NCBI GenBank assembly: GCA_937873545.1
Contig: CALMWI010000166.1
Location: 1-13,935, forward strand
Length of the DNA: 13,935 bases
Direction of reading: 5' to 3'
Origin: an uncultured bacterium
GTDB taxonomy: Bacteria; UBA4055
Shown: in pieces, positions 1 to 7,151 of the stretch
Layout of the letters: every line of letters begins with the position of its first letter
How positions within the stretch are numbered: the stretch's first letter is position 1
Made by a program: the position numbers and the translations under genes
Notes under the pieces: generated by a model
Told to the model about the DNA's origin: nothing
The model's input: the letters and a program-made list of their open reading frames with translations, nothing else
The model's database searches: none

Positions 1-1029
1 TATAAACTTTACAATGTACTGCCGGCGATGGTCGATTTCATAGACAACCTTACGAACTGGTATATAAGAAGATCAAGAAGAAGGTTCTGGAAAAGCGAGA
101 ACGATCAGGATAAAAAACACGCTTATGAGACACTCTATGAAGTACTTTCAATACTCACCAGGCTTATAGCTCCGGTAATGCCTTTCATCGCGGAAGAAAT
201 ATATCAGAATCTCGAACTAATGGCCTATCCGAAAGCAGCTTCATCAGTTCATCTCAGGGATTATCCCGAAGTTGACGAAAGGTTCATAGACCTTGAGCTT
301 GAAGAAAAAATGTCGTTCGTGGAGACCGCAGTAAAGCTTGGCAGAATACTCAGGAACGAAAAGAATATAAAAATAAGACAGCCGCTTTCAACCTTCACCG
401 TCGTGGCAAATAAAGAGATCACGCAGAAAGCTGTAACGGAATACAGCGAACTTATAAAAGAAGAGCTGAATGTAAAAAATGTTGTCGTTATAGCCGACGA
501 GGAAGAGCTGGCAAGGATAACGGCAAAACCGAATTTCAGAGTACTCGGTAAAAAATACGGACAGAAAGTTAAAGCTATATCTTCCGCGATATCAGAGCTT
601 GCATTAAAAGATATAAGAAAAATAGAAGCCGGCGAGAGTGTTATGATAGAAGGAGAGCGTATAACCCTCGAAGATATATCAGTTCATCATGAGTCCAAAG
701 AGGGAATATTCTCGGCTTCCGAGAAATCAATAACCGTATCTCTAGATACGACGGTTACTCCGGAACTACTGTCAGAGTGCCACGCAAGAGAGCTTATAAA
801 CCGTATCCAGAATTTAAGAAAGGACAGCGGTTTTGATATCTCCGACAGAATAAAAGTGACATACTGCGCAGGTGAAAACCTTTCAAAAGCAATAACAGCA
901 CAGAAAGATTATATTGCGTCGGAAACATTGTCCGTTGAGATAGTCAGGGATGAAAAAGTTAAAGGTACCGGTCTCGAAGTAGAGATAAACGGGCTTGAGT
1001 GTCATATAACAGCAGAAAAAATAAATTGA
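1..1029 (+). CDS. ileS: Isoleucyl-tRNA synthetase, C-terminal part (type 2)
   Basis: Only the last 342 codons are present; the gene runs off the left edge and base 1 is the first base of a codon. The enzyme charges tRNA-Ile in the cytoplasm. The fragment opens in the tRNA-anticodon-binding domain: FIDNLTNWYIRRSRRRFW lies about 12-30 residues in and is a hallmark of IleRS, and LIAPVMPFIAEEIYQNL follows. The rest, from about residue 170, resembles the C-terminal extension (DUF5915-like) of eukaryote-like type 2 IleRS. The clustered-cysteine C-terminal zinc site typical of type 1 enzymes such as E. coli is not visible. The gene ends with TGA and is followed after 23 bases by the dksA-like gene on the same strand, so they are probably co-transcribed. 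Family assignment is firm; the type 2 label rests on the C-terminal part alone. Confidence 0.95.
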   Translation, partial: YKLYNVLPAMVDFIDNLTNWYIRRSRRRFWKSENDQDKKHAYETLYEVLSILTRLIAPVMPFIAEEIYQNLELMAYPKAASSVHLRDYPEVDERFIDLELEEKMSFVETAVKLGRILRNEKNIKIRQPLSTFTVVANKEITQKAVTEYSELIKEELNVKNVVVIADEEELARITAKPNFRVLGKKYGQKVKAISSAISELALKDIRKIEAGESVMIEGERITLEDISVHHESKEGIFSASEKSITVSLDTTVTPELLSECHARELINRIQNLRKDSGFDISDRIKVTYCAGENLSKAITAQKDYIASETLSVEIVRDEKVKGTGLEVEINGLECHITAEKIN

Positions 1030-1052
1030 TATAAAACACAAAGGAGCGCAAA

Positions 1053-1427
1053 ATGACCGACAAGAAGAAATACAGCAAGACCGAGCTGGAAGCCTTCAGA
1101 AAGATCATAATCGAGCAGATAGAGGAAACCAAAGAGATAATCGATCACAGCATAGAGACGAACTCTGAATCCATTACTGAGCAGACAGGAGAGACGCATA
1201 CCGAAGAACTGGGAACGGAACATCAGGCCAGAGAGATGGATTTCTATATGGCTCAGAGAGAGGGAAAATATATTGCAAACCTGGAAGGCGCTCTGAAAAG
1301 AATAGAGAACGGCAGCTACGGAATATGCAGAACATGCGGCGCGCTGATAGACAAGAAAAGACTTAAGATAGTTCCTCACGCCACTCTCTGCTTCGAATGC
1401 AAGGCTAACAAAGAGAGAAAGGATTAA
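1053..1427 (+). CDS. DksA/TraR-family C4 zinc-finger transcription regulator
   Basis: This 124-residue protein has the DksA/TraR layout: an N-terminal helical segment predicted to form a coiled coil (about 7-85), then a C4 zinc finger with C92-x2-C95 and C113-x2-C116 (GICRTCG and LCFEC). Family members insert the coiled coil into the secondary channel of RNA polymerase and, with ppGpp, tune rRNA and stress promoters. At the coiled-coil tip the DxxDxA acidic motif of E. coli DksA is not present; the matching stretch reads HTEELGTE (49-56), as in shorter TraR/YteA-like relatives. The linker to the finger is about four residues shorter than in E. coli DksA. An AAGGAG ribosome-binding site at 1041-1046 sits six bases before the ATG. 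The gene lies between ileS and lspA and abuts lspA with no gap, an order I recall from other FCB bacteria. The exact functional class (true DksA or paralogue) is not settled. Confidence 0.88.
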   Translation: MTDKKKYSKTELEAFRKIIIEQIEETKEIIDHSIETNSESITEQTGETHTEELGTEHQAREMDFYMAQREGKYIANLEGALKRIENGSYGICRTCGALIDKKRLKIVPHATLCFECKANKERKD

Positions 1428-1949
1428 TTGGGTTTTCTTCTTTCAAAAGATATGGTGAAGAACAAATATCAGTTCTTCTCAATGTCCGCATTAATCATAT
1501 TCTGCGATCAGATTTCTAAGAGATATTTTGAAAATTATTTGCTTTCGGTTAAAGGCCATTCAGTCAAAGCGGTCGGGGATGAGTTCGCCAGATTTACACT
1601 GGCTTACAATACGGGAATAGCTTTCAGTATAGATATGGGAGGAAGATTTGTACTTGCTTCTGTTTCATTCCTCGCTTCGCTCGTAATAATCTATCTGATA
1701 TTAAAGACAGATATCAAAAAGAAGCTTGAATTGTGGGCATTCAGCTTCATTCTGGGAGGAGCGGTCGGCAACATGATCGACAGGGCTCTCTACGGAAAGG
1801 TCGTGGATTTTATTGACTGTGATTTTCCCGATCTTATAATGGAGAGATGGCCAATTTTCAACATAGCGGATTCGTTTGTCACAATCGGTATGGTTTTTCT
1901 TGCCGTGCAGTATCTGTTTTTTGAACAAAAAAAGTCTGATATTCAATAG
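1428..1949 (+). CDS. lspA: Lipoprotein signal peptidase (signal peptidase II)
   Basis: This is an inner-membrane aspartyl protease that removes the signal peptide from diacylglyceryl-modified prolipoproteins. The 173-residue protein has the expected four hydrophobic segments (about 18-36, 73-92, 103-118, 147-165). Its conserved motifs are FCDQISK near the N-terminus, YNTGIAFS (60-67), GNMIDR (114-119) and FNIADSF (144-150). D118 and D148 are the predicted catalytic pair. The chosen start is TTG at 1428, directly after the TAA of the preceding gene, with AAAGGA at 1418-1423 as ribosome-binding site. The alternative ATG at 1452 has no ribosome-binding site, though it would remove only eight residues. 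The direct abutment suggests translational coupling to the dksA-like gene. The product is needed to mature outer-membrane lipoproteins. Confidence 0.95.
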   Translation: MGFLLSKDMVKNKYQFFSMSALIIFCDQISKRYFENYLLSVKGHSVKAVGDEFARFTLAYNTGIAFSIDMGGRFVLASVSFLASLVIIYLILKTDIKKKLELWAFSFILGGAVGNMIDRALYGKVVDFIDCDFPDLIMERWPIFNIADSFVTIGMVFLAVQYLFFEQKKSDIQ

Positions 1950-1959
1950 ATGTTTTTTC

Positions 1960-1988
1960 TTGACTTGTAAGGTAAATAATTATATATT
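1960..1988 (+). promoter_or_regulatory. Predicted sigma-70-type promoter for thrS operon
   Basis: TTGACT at 1960-1965 and TATATT at 1983-1988 are separated by exactly 17 bases. The element begins 10 bases after the lspA stop and would start transcription near 1995, giving a leader of about 40 bases before thrS. That leader is too short for a T-box or a tRNA-like operator of the E. coli thrS kind. It is seen by eye from consensus only. Confidence 0.7.
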
Positions 1989-2033
1989 AACGGGCTTGTG
2001 TAAAAACAGGTAAGCTAAAGAAGAAGTAAGGCT

Positions 2034-3965
2034 ATGATAAAAATTAAATTTCCTGACGGAAACATAAAAGAGTACCAGGAGAATGTCTCGGCGATCGAGA
2101 TCGCAAAAAGCATCAGTCCCGGGCTTGCCAAAGAAGTGCTCGGTGCGGAGATCGACGGCAAATTATACGATCTGAGCTATAAATTTGATAAAGATGCTAT
2201 GGTGAAATTCGTAAAATTCTCAGATCCTAAAGGGCAGGAGATATACTGGCATTCTACATCGCACATAATGGCGCAGGCTGTGGTCAGGTTATTCCCCGGA
2301 ACAAAAGTCGCGATAGGGCCGGCTATAGAGCAGGGATTCTATTACGATTTTGATCACGTTCCTTTCACTGATGAAAACCTTGCAAAGATCGAATCCGAAG
2401 TTCAAAAGATCATAAAAGAGAACCAGAAGTTTGAAAGAAAGGAAGTTTCTAGAGAAGAAGCTTTAGAATTTTTCAGAAGCAGGAACGAGATATATAAAGT
2501 TGAACTTATCGAAGCTCTGCCTGAAGGCGAAACAATCTCAATGTACACAAACGGTGAATTTACCGACCTTTGCAGAGGGCCGCATATATTAAGCACAGGC
2601 ACAATTAAAAAATTTAAAATACTATCAAGCTCCGGGGCATACTGGAGAGGCGATTCCAAGAATGCTATGCTTCAGAGAATATACGCGATCAGCTTTCCTA
2701 CCTCAGAAGAGCTTGAATTTTTTCTCAAGGTAAGGGAAGAAGCGGAAAAAAGGGATCACAGGAAACTGGGTCGCGAACTTGATCTGTTCAGCTTTCATCA
2801 GGAAGCACCCGGAATACCTTTCTACCACCACAACGGCGTGATAGTAAAACAGATGCTGATCGATTACTGGAGATACGAACACAACATCGACAACTATAAA
2901 GAGATCCAGACGCCGCAGCTTATGACAAAAGCGCTGTGGGAGACTTCCGGACACTGGATGAATTACAAAGACAACATGTTCGTGACCGAAATGGAAGACA
3001 TGGAAAATGCGATCAAGCCGATGAACTGTCCGGGCGGAATGCTCTGGTACAAAGCCGGGCTGCATTCATACAGAGAACTCCCGATGAGGATCTCGGAACT
3101 AGGTCATGTTCACAGAAAAGAATTCTCAGGCGCTTTGTCGGGATTATTCAGAGTGATCGCATTCACTCAGGATGATGCTCATATTTTCATGCGCAAAGAT
3201 CAGATCAAGGATGAGATCCTTGGAGTTATCAGGCTTACCGACCGCATCTATAAAACATTCGGACTTGAATATACCCTCGCCCTATCTACGCGCGGTGAAA
3301 AATATATAGGAACTCTAGAGAACTGGGAAATCGCGACAGCAGGACTTAAATCAGCGCTTGATGAGTATGGTCAGGAATATACAATCAACGAAGGCGACGC
3401 GGCATTCTACGGGCCGAAAATCGATATTTATGTTAAGAACGCTCTCGGAAAAGCATGGCAGTGCGGGACTGTCCAGCTTGATATGAATCTTCCTGAGAGA
3501 TTCGATCTGACCTATATTGACGAAAATTCAAATAAAGAAAGAGTCATAATGATCCACAGAGCGCTTTACGGTTCTCTCGAAAGATTTCTCGGAATAATTC
3601 TCGAGCATTTCGGGGGATATTTTCCGCTTTGGCTCGCTCCGATACAGGTTTCTGTAATGCCTGTAAGCGACAGATTCAACGAATTCGCGAAAGAAGTGAG
3701 AAACAGGCTCTTAAGCGCAGGTTTCAGAGTTGACTTCGACGAAAGATCGGAGAAAATAGGATACAAGATCAGAGAAGCGGAAGGCGAAAAAAGAGTTCCT
3801 TATATGCTTGTAATAGGCGAAAAAGAGAAAGATACCGGAATGTTCTCAGTCAGACAGCACAAAAAGGGAAATATCGGAGAATTCCGGCTGGACGATTTTA
3901 TAGAAAAGATCAAAGACGAAAAAGAAAAAAGAACCCTTCCCGAAGGATATAAACTTGAATTGTAA
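2034..3965 (+). CDS. thrS: Threonyl-tRNA synthetase
   Basis: This class II synthetase charges tRNA-Thr and edits mischarged Ser. At 643 residues it is full length. Domains in order are TGS (about 1-60), the N2 editing domain (about 65-225) with H73-x3-H77 and C180-x3-H184 forming the editing site, the catalytic core (about 245-535), and the anticodon-binding domain (about 536-640). The catalytic zinc ligands are C332 (MNCPGG), H383 (QDDAHIF) and H508 (MIHRALYGS). Motif 2 is H360-RKEFSGALSGLFRV. The usual RVR stretch just after it reads R373-V-I375, so the second arginine is replaced by isoleucine. The ribosome-binding site is weak: a purine-rich AAGAAGTAAGG stretch ends three bases before ATG. 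It is the first gene of the thrS-infC-rpmI-rplT operon and has its own predicted promoter. Confidence 0.98.
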   Translation: MIKIKFPDGNIKEYQENVSAIEIAKSISPGLAKEVLGAEIDGKLYDLSYKFDKDAMVKFVKFSDPKGQEIYWHSTSHIMAQAVVRLFPGTKVAIGPAIEQGFYYDFDHVPFTDENLAKIESEVQKIIKENQKFERKEVSREEALEFFRSRNEIYKVELIEALPEGETISMYTNGEFTDLCRGPHILSTGTIKKFKILSSSGAYWRGDSKNAMLQRIYAISFPTSEELEFFLKVREEAEKRDHRKLGRELDLFSFHQEAPGIPFYHHNGVIVKQMLIDYWRYEHNIDNYKEIQTPQLMTKALWETSGHWMNYKDNMFVTEMEDMENAIKPMNCPGGMLWYKAGLHSYRELPMRISELGHVHRKEFSGALSGLFRVIAFTQDDAHIFMRKDQIKDEILGVIRLTDRIYKTFGLEYTLALSTRGEKYIGTLENWEIATAGLKSALDEYGQEYTINEGDAAFYGPKIDIYVKNALGKAWQCGTVQLDMNLPERFDLTYIDENSNKERVIMIHRALYGSLERFLGIILEHFGGYFPLWLAPIQVSVMPVSDRFNEFAKEVRNRLLSAGFRVDFDERSEKIGYKIREAEGEKRVPYMLVIGEKEKDTGMFSVRQHKKGNIGEFRLDDFIEKIKDEKEKRTLPEGYKLEL

Positions 3966-3975
3966 AATAAATCAT

Positions 3976-3988
3976 GAGGTGAGATATT
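3976..3988 (+). promoter_or_regulatory. infC ribosome-binding site and rare ATT start codon
   Basis: GAGGTGAG (3976-3983) is a strong Shine-Dalgarno match, and the core GAGG is six bases before ATT at 3986-3988. In-frame TGA at 3980-3982 rules out any start further upstream. In E. coli and many other bacteria the AUU start of infC is the basis of autoregulation, because IF3 rejects non-canonical start codons, including its own. The sequence shows the codon and spacing; the regulation is inferred from the family. Confidence 0.85.
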
Positions 3989-4528
3989 AAAAAAACCTTC
4001 ACTCCCAAGAAAAAAGACGAGAACGAACTCCCGATCAATGAAATGATCACATACGAAAAGGTCAGACTGATCGGCGAGAACGGAGAACAGCTGGGGATCG
4101 TAAGCGCAAAAGAGGCAAATGACATTGCAGCTTCAAAAAGCCTGGATCTTGTTGAAATAGCTCCGAACGCAAATCCTCCCGTATGCAAAATAGTTGATTA
4201 CGGAAAATACCGTTATGAACTTGCCAGGAAAGAAAAAGAGACTAAGAAAAAACAGCATACGGTCTCACTAAAGACGATCAGGATAATGTCAGTAAACATT
4301 GATAATCACGACATGGAGATCAAGTCAAAAAAAGCGAGAGAATTTCTTGAAGAAGGTAATAAAGTTAAGGTATTCCTTCAGTACAGAGGCAGAGAGATAG
4401 CTCACAAGGATATGGGAACCACGCTTCTAAAAACATTCTACTCTTTTGTCGAAGACATCGCGAAAATGGACAAAGAGATAGAGCAGGAAGGGATAAGAAG
4501 AATATCGATGATACTGACAAAAAAATAA
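3986..4528 (+). CDS. infC: Translation initiation factor IF-3
   Basis: IF3 binds the 30S subunit, prevents premature 50S joining and checks start-codon and initiator-tRNA pairing. Starting at ATT 3986 gives 180 residues, the same length as E. coli IF3. A start at ATG 4043 would remove 19 residues, including the basic tail and the conserved LPINEMI stretch that precedes the N-domain, and that ATG has no ribosome-binding site. The N-domain (about 15-80) contains VRLIGENGEQLGIVS and ends in VCKIVDYGKYRYE. A lysine-rich linker follows (about 83-97, KEKETKKKQ). The C-domain (about 98-180) contains FLEEGNKVKVFLQYRGRE and the ISMILTKK end. It lies 20 bases after thrS and 32 bases before rpmI. Negative feedback by IF3 on its own AUU codon is likely. 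Confidence 0.96.
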   Translation: MKKTFTPKKKDENELPINEMITYEKVRLIGENGEQLGIVSAKEANDIAASKSLDLVEIAPNANPPVCKIVDYGKYRYELARKEKETKKKQHTVSLKTIRIMSVNIDNHDMEIKSKKAREFLEEGNKVKVFLQYRGREIAHKDMGTTLLKTFYSFVEDIAKMDKEIEQEGIRRISMILTKK

Positions 4529-4560
4529 CGCTGAAAACAAACGAGCAAGGAGTACAGGAA

Positions 4561-4758
4561 ATGCCAAAGATCAAATCGCACAGAGCAGCGAGAAAGAGAA
4601 TGAGGCTTACATCAAGCGGAAAAATTAAGATCGGTTCTGCTTTCACAAGCCACCTGCTTTCCAACAGATCGCAGAAACGAAAAAGAAAATCAAGAAGAGG
4701 CGACATTCTGTCTGAAGTTGATTCCGTTAGAGTAAGAACACTTTTAACAGGCGTGTAA
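4561..4758 (+). CDS. rpmI: 50S ribosomal protein L35 (bL35)
   Basis: This is a 65-residue, very basic 50S protein with the family start MPKIKSHRAARKR and the central block SGKIKIGSAFTSHLLSNRS followed by QKRKRKSRRG. Length and pattern match bL35. AAGGAG at 4547-4552, eight bases before the ATG, is a strong ribosome-binding site. It sits between infC and rplT as in most bacteria. Translation of rpmI-rplT is controlled by L20 in E. coli and B. subtilis; I could not identify the matching leader structure here by eye. Confidence 0.96.
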   Translation: MPKIKSHRAARKRMRLTSSGKIKIGSAFTSHLLSNRSQKRKRKSRRGDILSEVDSVRVRTLLTGV

Positions 4759-4787
4759 GACAGAAACCGTAAAAAAAAGGAGAAAAA

Positions 4788-5132
4788 ATGCCAAGAGCTA
4801 ACACAAGAGTAGCCTCCCGTAACCGCAGAAAGAAGGTCTTAAAGGCCGCAAAAGGTTATTGGGGAAGACGGAGTAAGCTGCTGGAAGCGGCATACGACGC
4901 GACCAAGAAGGCGGGTCAGTACGCCTATCGAGACAGGAAAGTCAAAAAGAGAAAATTCAGAGAGCTTTGGATAATCAGGATCAATGCAGCCGCAAGATTA
5001 AACGGGCTGTCATATTCCGAGTTTATGCACAAACTTTCACTTAAGAATATCGAACTGGACAGGAAGGTGCTCGCTTCCATGGCGGTCGAAGATCCAATGG
5101 GATTTGCAAAACTTGTTGAAAGCGTTAAGTAG
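4788..5132 (+). CDS. rplT: 50S ribosomal protein L20 (bL20)
   Basis: bL20 is an early-assembly 23S rRNA-binding protein and, in studied bacteria, a translational repressor of its own operon. The 114-residue product carries the N-terminal basic tail (RNRRKKVLKAAKGYWGRRS), then KAGQYAYRDRKVKKRKFREL, WIIRINAAAR and the C-terminal globular domain, with ELDRKVLASMAVEDP near the end. The ribosome-binding site AAGGAG is at 4777-4782, five bases before the ATG. It is the last gene of the operon; the stop TAG is followed at once by a strong terminator. Confidence 0.97.
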   Translation: MPRANTRVASRNRRKKVLKAAKGYWGRRSKLLEAAYDATKKAGQYAYRDRKVKKRKFRELWIIRINAAARLNGLSYSEFMHKLSLKNIELDRKVLASMAVEDPMGFAKLVESVK

Positions 5133-5133
5133 C

Positions 5134-5164
5134 AAAAAAAGGGCGGTTTATACCGCCCTTTTTA
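5134..5164. terminator. Bidirectional rho-independent terminator
   Basis: GGGCGGT (5141-5147) and ACCGCCC (5152-5158) form a perfect seven-base-pair GC-rich stem with a TTAT loop. Seven A precede it and a T tract follows. It therefore works as an intrinsic terminator for the thrS-rplT operon on the plus strand. Read on the minus strand it also has a T tract, so it can end the transcript of the convergent oxidoreductase gene, whose stop is at 5182. Confidence 0.93.
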
Positions 5165-5181
5165 TTTATACAAATTATATT

Positions 5182-6291
5182 CTATTTATTCTGTTCAACC
5201 GTCTTTGAATATTCATTCTCAAGTTCTTCGAACAATTCATGAACTGAAACTATCTTGTCAACTCTGTATGCGTTAGCTCCGCAGAATGCGTAACCGTTTT
5301 CAAGATCACCTCTTTTCGCATTGGCTAAAGCCATTCCTATGCAATAGTGGGCGGTTTTGATATTGCAGCTGTTCAAACATACCCAAGGACATCTGACTTT
5401 AGGCTTATTCTCGTCATCAACATGTTTAAGAAAATTATTGTTGATCGCTCTCCCTGGAAGACCGACCGGGCTGTTGATAATAACGATATCTTCTTTTTTA
5501 CAGTTAATGTATTCCTTTTTGAATTCATCCGTCGCATCACATTCGGTCGTTGCCACGAATCTGGTTCCCATCTGAACGCCTTTCGCCCCGGTATTTTTCA
5601 TTATATCATAAATGTCGCTTCCGGTAAAGATTCCTCCTGCTGCAATTACGGGTACTTCTTTTTTGTATTTTTCTTCGAAGATTTTAACCTCAGCTATCAC
5701 TTTAGGCAGAAGGTTTTCAAGCCTGTTGCTTTCAAGCTCAAGCTCGTCTTTTTTATATCCGAGGTGCCCTCCCGCCAGAGGACCTTCAACTACAAAAGCA
5801 TCCGGAATAAACCCGAAATTCCTGTCCCATTTACGGAGAATAATTTTCGCTGCTATCCCTGAGGAAACGATAGGGATTATTTTTACATTTGATTCTTTAA
5901 GCCTGTCTATTCCGACTTCATTGGGAATATCTATCGGAAGTCCTGCTCCAAGAAGAAGAACATCAACTTTTTCATCGATCGCTATGTTTAAAATTTCTTT
6001 ATAGTCGGTCAGAGCCATCATAACATTCAGACCGATAACACCTTTTGTGTTTTTGCGTGTTTTTCTTATCTCGTTTCTCAGTGCTCTCTGGTTCGCTTCC
6101 TGATAATTTACGGCGAAGTCGTCCTCAAGCAGTCCGACACCGACAGCAGCTATTACACCTATACCGCCTTCATTGGCGACAGCAGTTGCCAGTCCTGAAA
6201 GAGATATTCCAACTCCCATACCGCCCTGTATAATAGGTTTCGGAATAATAAGATCTCCTATTTTTAAGGCCGGCATTACATTTTTCATCAC
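5182..6291 (-). CDS. FMN-dependent nitronate monooxygenase / FabK-superfamily oxidoreductase
   Basis: This 369-residue protein is a TIM-barrel flavoprotein of the 2-nitropropane dioxygenase/NMO superfamily, which also includes enoyl-ACP reductase II (FabK). Visible marks are PIIQGGMGVGIS (19-30), the GGIGVIAA turn (42-49), the family histidine in LAGGHLG (H176), the FMN-phosphate loop AAGGIFTGSD (217-226) and GVQMGTRF (238-245). A C-terminal region beyond the barrel carries five cysteines (C301, C305, C309, C317, C337) and ends CGANAYRVDKI, which resembles NMO-like proteins of anaerobes. GTG at 6291 and ATG at 6288 are adjacent possible starts; AGGA lies six and nine bases upstream respectively. 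The gene follows acpP-fabF-rnc on the same strand after 90 bases. FabK-like enoyl-ACP reduction is possible from context, but nitronate oxidation or another flavin reaction cannot be excluded. Confidence 0.85.
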   Translation of the reverse strand: MMKNVMPALKIGDLIIPKPIIQGGMGVGISLSGLATAVANEGGIGVIAAVGVGLLEDDFAVNYQEANQRALRNEIRKTRKNTKGVIGLNVMMALTDYKEILNIAIDEKVDVLLLGAGLPIDIPNEVGIDRLKESNVKIIPIVSSGIAAKIILRKWDRNFGFIPDAFVVEGPLAGGHLGYKKDELELESNRLENLLPKVIAEVKIFEEKYKKEVPVIAAGGIFTGSDIYDIMKNTGAKGVQMGTRFVATTECDATDEFKKEYINCKKEDIVIINSPVGLPGRAINNNFLKHVDDENKPKVRCPWVCLNSCNIKTAHYCIGMALANAKRGDLENGYAFCGANAYRVDKIVSVHELFEELENEYSKTVEQNK

Positions 6292-6323
6292 TAATATTCC
6301 TGTTCATTAAATTTACTTTGCGT

Positions 6324-6352
6324 AATATAAGAAAAAAAAGCATGAATCGCCA
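6324..6352 (-). promoter_or_regulatory. Possible promoter of the oxidoreductase gene
   Basis: On the minus strand a good -10 hexamer TATATT (plus-strand 6324-6329) lies 33 bases before the gene. The hexamer 17 bases upstream, TGGCGA (6347-6352), matches the -35 consensus at only three positions. It would let the gene be expressed apart from rnc. This is a weak call. Confidence 0.3.
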
Positions 6353-6381
6353 CTTTTCAGGACAAATTATTAAAAAAAGTT

Positions 6382-7149
6382 CTATTTGAAGAATTTCTTA
6401 TCGCTGTTTATTCTGCTCAAAGCATTTGAACTCGCTACCTGTTCAGCCTTTTTTTTAGAATTCGCTTTTCCTTCAGCAATTATTTTGCCTTTTATTATGA
6501 CATTAACTGTAAAAATCTTGTCATGCTCGGGTCCCTCTTCCTTAACGATTTCGTAAGTCGGAGGTTCTATTCCGTGCGATTGAACAAGTTCTAAGAGTTC
6601 AGATTTGTAATTCGAGTTCTTTTTTTCTGAAAGAACTGTCTCGCAATTCTCAAGAAAGATTTCTTTTATCATTTTCTGAGTTTTTATTACACCGCCATCT
6701 AAATATATTGCGCCGATTACAGCCTCCATACAGTCTTCAAGGATCGAGTCTTTTTCCCTCCCGCCTGATCTGTCTTCATAATCGCTGACGAGAATAAATT
6801 TTCCGAGATTTAGTTTTCTTGCTATACCGCAAAGATTATCGCCTGATACAAGTATGGATCTCATTTTACTCAATTCACCTTCGGCCTGATCTGAAAAAGA
6901 TTTATAAAGATGCTTTGAGACTAAAAAACTTAGCACGGAATCGCCTAAGAATTCCAGTCTTTCATTTGAACAGTTTCTTTCTTCGCTTTTTAAAGAGATA
7001 TAGGAGCGGTGTTTTAATGCCTGGATCAGCAGACTTTTATCTTTAAAGGAATATCCCAGCCTCTTTTCAAGCTCCCCGACAGATTTGAGGAGCTCCTTTG
7101 AGTAATGCCGGTTTTTATTTAAAAACTTTTCAAGAAGTTTAGTGAGCAA
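6382..7149 (-). CDS. rnc: Ribonuclease III
   Basis: This double-strand-specific endoribonuclease processes rRNA precursors and other structured RNAs. The 255-residue protein has the RNase III domain (about 25-165) with the signature NERLEFLGDS at 62-71 and predicted metal/catalytic residues E63, E66, D70, D139 and E142 (LEDCMEAVIGA). A C-terminal double-stranded RNA-binding domain (about 181-248) contains YKSELLELVQ and the ANSKKKAEQVAS helix. The start is TTG at 7149: an in-frame TGA lies three codons upstream and no internal Met occurs before the signature. AAGGA, inside the end of fabF, sits five bases before it. It begins two bases after the fabF stop, so coupling with fabF is likely. The fabF-rnc order is conserved in several bacterial groups. 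Confidence 0.96.
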   Translation of the reverse strand: MLTKLLEKFLNKNRHYSKELLKSVGELEKRLGYSFKDKSLLIQALKHRSYISLKSEERNCSNERLEFLGDSVLSFLVSKHLYKSFSDQAEGELSKMRSILVSGDNLCGIARKLNLGKFILVSDYEDRSGGREKDSILEDCMEAVIGAIYLDGGVIKTQKMIKEIFLENCETVLSEKKNSNYKSELLELVQSHGIEPPTYEIVKEEGPEHDKIFTVNVIIKGKIIAEGKANSKKKAEQVASSNALSRINSDKKFFK

Positions 7150-7151
7150 AA

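Noticed and set aside
1925..1960. Hairpin after lspA from the A-rich and T-rich runs (ACAAAAAAA and GTTTTTT)
   Set aside because: It would be an almost pure A-T stem with mismatches and a long loop; ordinary AT-rich sequence explains it.
1995..2033. T-box or tRNA-like operator upstream of thrS
   Set aside because: The predicted leader is about 40 bases, too short for either, and no T-box core sequence is visible.
2703..3065. Antisense open frames within thrS, fabF, the oxidoreductase and the peptidase
   Set aside because: They are shadows of well-identified genes, have no recognisable family features and no matching ribosome-binding sites.
4043..4528. infC starting at the first ATG (161 residues)
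   Set aside because: It loses the conserved N-terminal segment and has no ribosome-binding site, while ATT at 3986 has a strong one and gives the family length.
6331..6365. Possible terminator after or before the oxidoreductase gene (AAAAG / CTTTT arms with a long T run on the minus strand)
   Set aside because: Only about five AT-rich pairs form before mismatches, so the hairpin is too weak to call, although the eight-T run is notable.
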